This document shows, in pieces, positions 38,637-40,247 of a stretch of DNA of 40,247 bases. The DNA comes from Candidatus Flavonifractor intestinigallinarum. Its GTDB lineage: Bacteria > Bacillota > Clostridia > Oscillospirales > Oscillospiraceae. The notes beneath the pieces were generated by a model. The model had not been told where the DNA came from. It saw nothing but the letters and a program-made list of their open reading frames with translations, and ran no database searches. The stretch covers positions 1-40,247 of the forward strand of contig DWXO01000030.1 of NCBI GenBank assembly GCA_019119165.1, in the 5' to 3' direction. Made by a program: the position numbers and the translations under genes. Position 1 is the first letter of the stretch. Every line of letters starts with the position of its first letter.

Positions 38637-40247
38637 TCAGGCCTGGTCCACCACCTGGCCGGAGAGGACGCTCTTGGCCTCCACGGTCAGTTCGCCATTG
38701 ACACAGTCCACGGTGAGGGTGTCGCCGGGCTGGACCTGATCGGCAATGATCTTCCGGCTGATGAGGGTCTCCACCCCGTGCTGCACAAAGCGGCGCAGGG
38801 GACGGGCGCCGAAGGCGGGATCATAGGCGCTGTCGATGATGAAGTGCTTGGCTGCGTCGGTGAGGACCACCTTCAGCTGCTTCTCCTCCAGACGGCGGTT
38901 GAGCTCGCCCACCAGCAGGTCGATGATGTGGGTGATGTTGTCCTTGGTGAGAGGCTTGTAGAACACGATCTCATCCAGACGGTTGAGGAACTCAGGCCGG
39001 AAGGAGTGGCGCAGCAGCTCCTGCACGGCGCTCTTGGCCTCCTCGGTGATCTCGCCATTGGCGTCAATGCCGTCCAGCAGATACTGGGAGCCCAGATTGG
39101 AGGTCAGGATGATGATGGTGTTCTTGAAGTCCACGGTGCGGCCTTGGCTGTCGGTAATACGGCCGTCGTCCAGCACCTGAAGCAGGATATTGAACACATC
39201 GGGATGGGCCTTCTCCACCTCGTCGAAGAGGACCACAGAGTAGGGGTGACGGCGGACGGCTTCGGTGAGCTGACCGCCCTCCTCATAGCCCACATATCCC
39301 GGAGGGGCGCCGATCAGGCGGGACACGGAGAACTTCTCCATATACTCGCTCATATCGATACGCACCATGTTCTTCTCGGAGTCAAACAGGGCCTCGGCCA
39401 GGGTCTTGGCCAGCTCGGTCTTGCCCACGCCGGTGGGACCCAGGAACAGGAAGGAGCCGATGGGCCGGTCGGGGTCGGCAATACCGGCGCGGCTGCGGAG
39501 AATGGCCTCGGACACCAGACGAACGGCCTCGTCCTGACCCACCACACGCTGGTGGAGGATGTCCTCCAGGTGGAGCAGCTTCTCCCGCTCGCCCTCCATC
39601 AGCTTGGCCACGGGGATGCCGGTCCAGCGCTCGATGATGCGGGCGATCTCCTCCTCGGTGACCTTGTCCCGCAGGAGGGAGTTCTCCCTGCCCTGCTGGG
39701 CCAGGGCCTCCTCGGCCTCCAGCCGCTTGTGCAGCTCGGGGATGCGGCCGTACTGAAGCTCGGCGGCCCTGTTCAGGTCGTAGGACCGCTGGGCCTTCTC
39801 CAGCTCGGCGTTGGCCTGCTCCAGCTCCTCCCGGAGCTTCTGGACCTTGCCGATGGCGTCCTTCTCGTTCTCCCACTGGGCCTTCTTGGCCTTGAAGTCC
39901 TCCCGCATGTCGGAGAGCTCCTTCTGGATCTCGGCCAGATGCTCCTGGGAGATCTTGTCGGTCTCCTTTTTCAGGGCGGCCTCCTCAATCTCATGCTGGG
40001 TGATCTTCCGCTGGATCACGTCCAGCTCGGTGGGCATGGAGTCGATCTCCGTGCGGATCATGGCGCAGGCCTCGTCGATGAGGTCGATGGCCTTGTCGGG
40101 GAGGAACCGGTCGGTGATATAGCGGTTGGAGAGTGTGGCGGCGGCGATGATGGCGCTGTCGGTGATCTTCACGCCGTGGTACACCTCGTACCGCTCCTTC
40201 AGGCCCCGGAGGATGGCGATGGTGTCCTCCACGGTGGGCTCGTTGAC
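38637..40247 (-). CDS. clpB: ATP-dependent chaperone ClpB, C-terminal part (runs off the window)
   Basis: About 536 residues of the C-terminal part of ClpB (the full protein is about 860-870) are seen; the reading frame is open through the window end at 40247. It holds the end of nucleotide-binding domain 1, the coiled-coil middle domain ([20 protein letters not shown]), and domain 2 with Walker [14 protein letters not shown], the pore loop YVGYEEGG, Walker [14 protein letters not shown], sensor-1 TSNLGS and the C-terminal small domain ([14 protein letters not shown]). ClpB disaggregates heat-damaged proteins with DnaK. The start and any CIRCE/CtsR-type control lie outside the window. Confidence 0.97.
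   Translation of the reverse strand, partial: VNEPTVEDTIAILRGLKERYEVYHGVKITDSAIIAAATLSNRYITDRFLPDKAIDLIDEACAMIRTEIDSMPTELDVIQRKITQHEIEEAALKKETDKISQEHLAEIQKELSDMREDFKAKKAQWENEKDAIGKVQKLREELEQANAELEKAQRSYDLNRAAELQYGRIPELHKRLEAEEALAQQGRENSLLRDKVTEEEIARIIERWTGIPVAKLMEGEREKLLHLEDILHQRVVGQDEAVRLVSEAILRSRAGIADPDRPIGSFLFLGPTGVGKTELAKTLAEALFDSEKNMVRIDMSEYMEKFSVSRLIGAPPGYVGYEEGGQLTEAVRRHPYSVVLFDEVEKAHPDVFNILLQVLDDGRITDSQGRTVDFKNTIIILTSNLGSQYLLDGIDANGEITEEAKSAVQELLRHSFRPEFLNRLDEIVFYKPLTKDNITHIIDLLVGELNRRLEEKQLKVVLTDAAKHFIIDSAYDPAFGARPLRRFVQHGVETLISRKIIADQVQPGDTLTVDCVNGELTVEAKSVLSGQVVDQA

Overview
The window is about 60% GC and looks like a chromosomal segment of a gut-type, spore-forming Clostridia, most like Oscillospiraceae (Flavonifractor/Lawsonibacter/Pseudoflavonifractor-like). 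The grounds are Bacillota markers (a T-box leader, an FMN riboswitch with an ECF-type RibU, a YlmC/YmxH sporulation protein, a YtrA-type GntR operon, SLH-anchored wall proteins), strong SD sequences and sigma-A promoters with 16-17 bp spacing. The taxon is inference from composition and gene style; no rRNA or tRNA gene is present.

Layout. 1-131: 3' end of an IS3-type insertion sequence. 189-1752: MarR regulator with a palindromic operator, and a FUSC-type exporter. 1875-4084: a two-gene AmmeMemoRadiSam operon in which the Memo/LigB-like and AMMECR1 domains are fused, followed by the radical SAM enzyme. 4132-7527: divergent LysR regulator and a four-gene operon (sugar O-acetyltransferase, flavodoxin-like reductase, cyclophilin-like lipoprotein, CMD-cupin fusion). 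7756-9303: SLH-anchored GH25 muramidase. 9433-9822: NifX-like protein with a His-rich tail. 9877-11906: leuA under a leucine T-box. 11941-15791: YtrA-type regulator, two permeases, an ATPase and an unknown exported protein, under a consensus promoter overlapped by an operator. 15865-19535: ABC-F protein and a GHL10-type glycosidase with SLH repeats. 19714-22634: small Cys-rich protein, M20 amidohydrolase, and a MATE transporter that seems to start at ACG. 22754-23786: sigma factor with probable anti-sigma partner. 23829-27140: patatin, MATE and AEC transporter on the minus strand. 27271-32993: ylmC, glmS, and a peptide-type ABC importer without ATPases. 33079-35356: K+/H+ antiporter and winged-helix regulator. 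35392-35889: SLOG protein. 36043-36854: FMN riboswitch and ribU. 36898-38504: second sigma/anti-sigma-like pair. 38637-40247: clpB, cut by the window end.

Together this is mostly core-type chromosome: small transport, envelope and stress operons separated by long, often bidirectional hairpin terminators. The parts most worth a second look are the fused AmmeMemoRadiSam operon of unknown function, a shared inverted repeat (ATTACC-N4-GGTAAGTG) next to two separate promoters with a near copy at a third place, and the apparent ACG start of a MATE gene. I did not find a clear, wholly new defence or mobile system.
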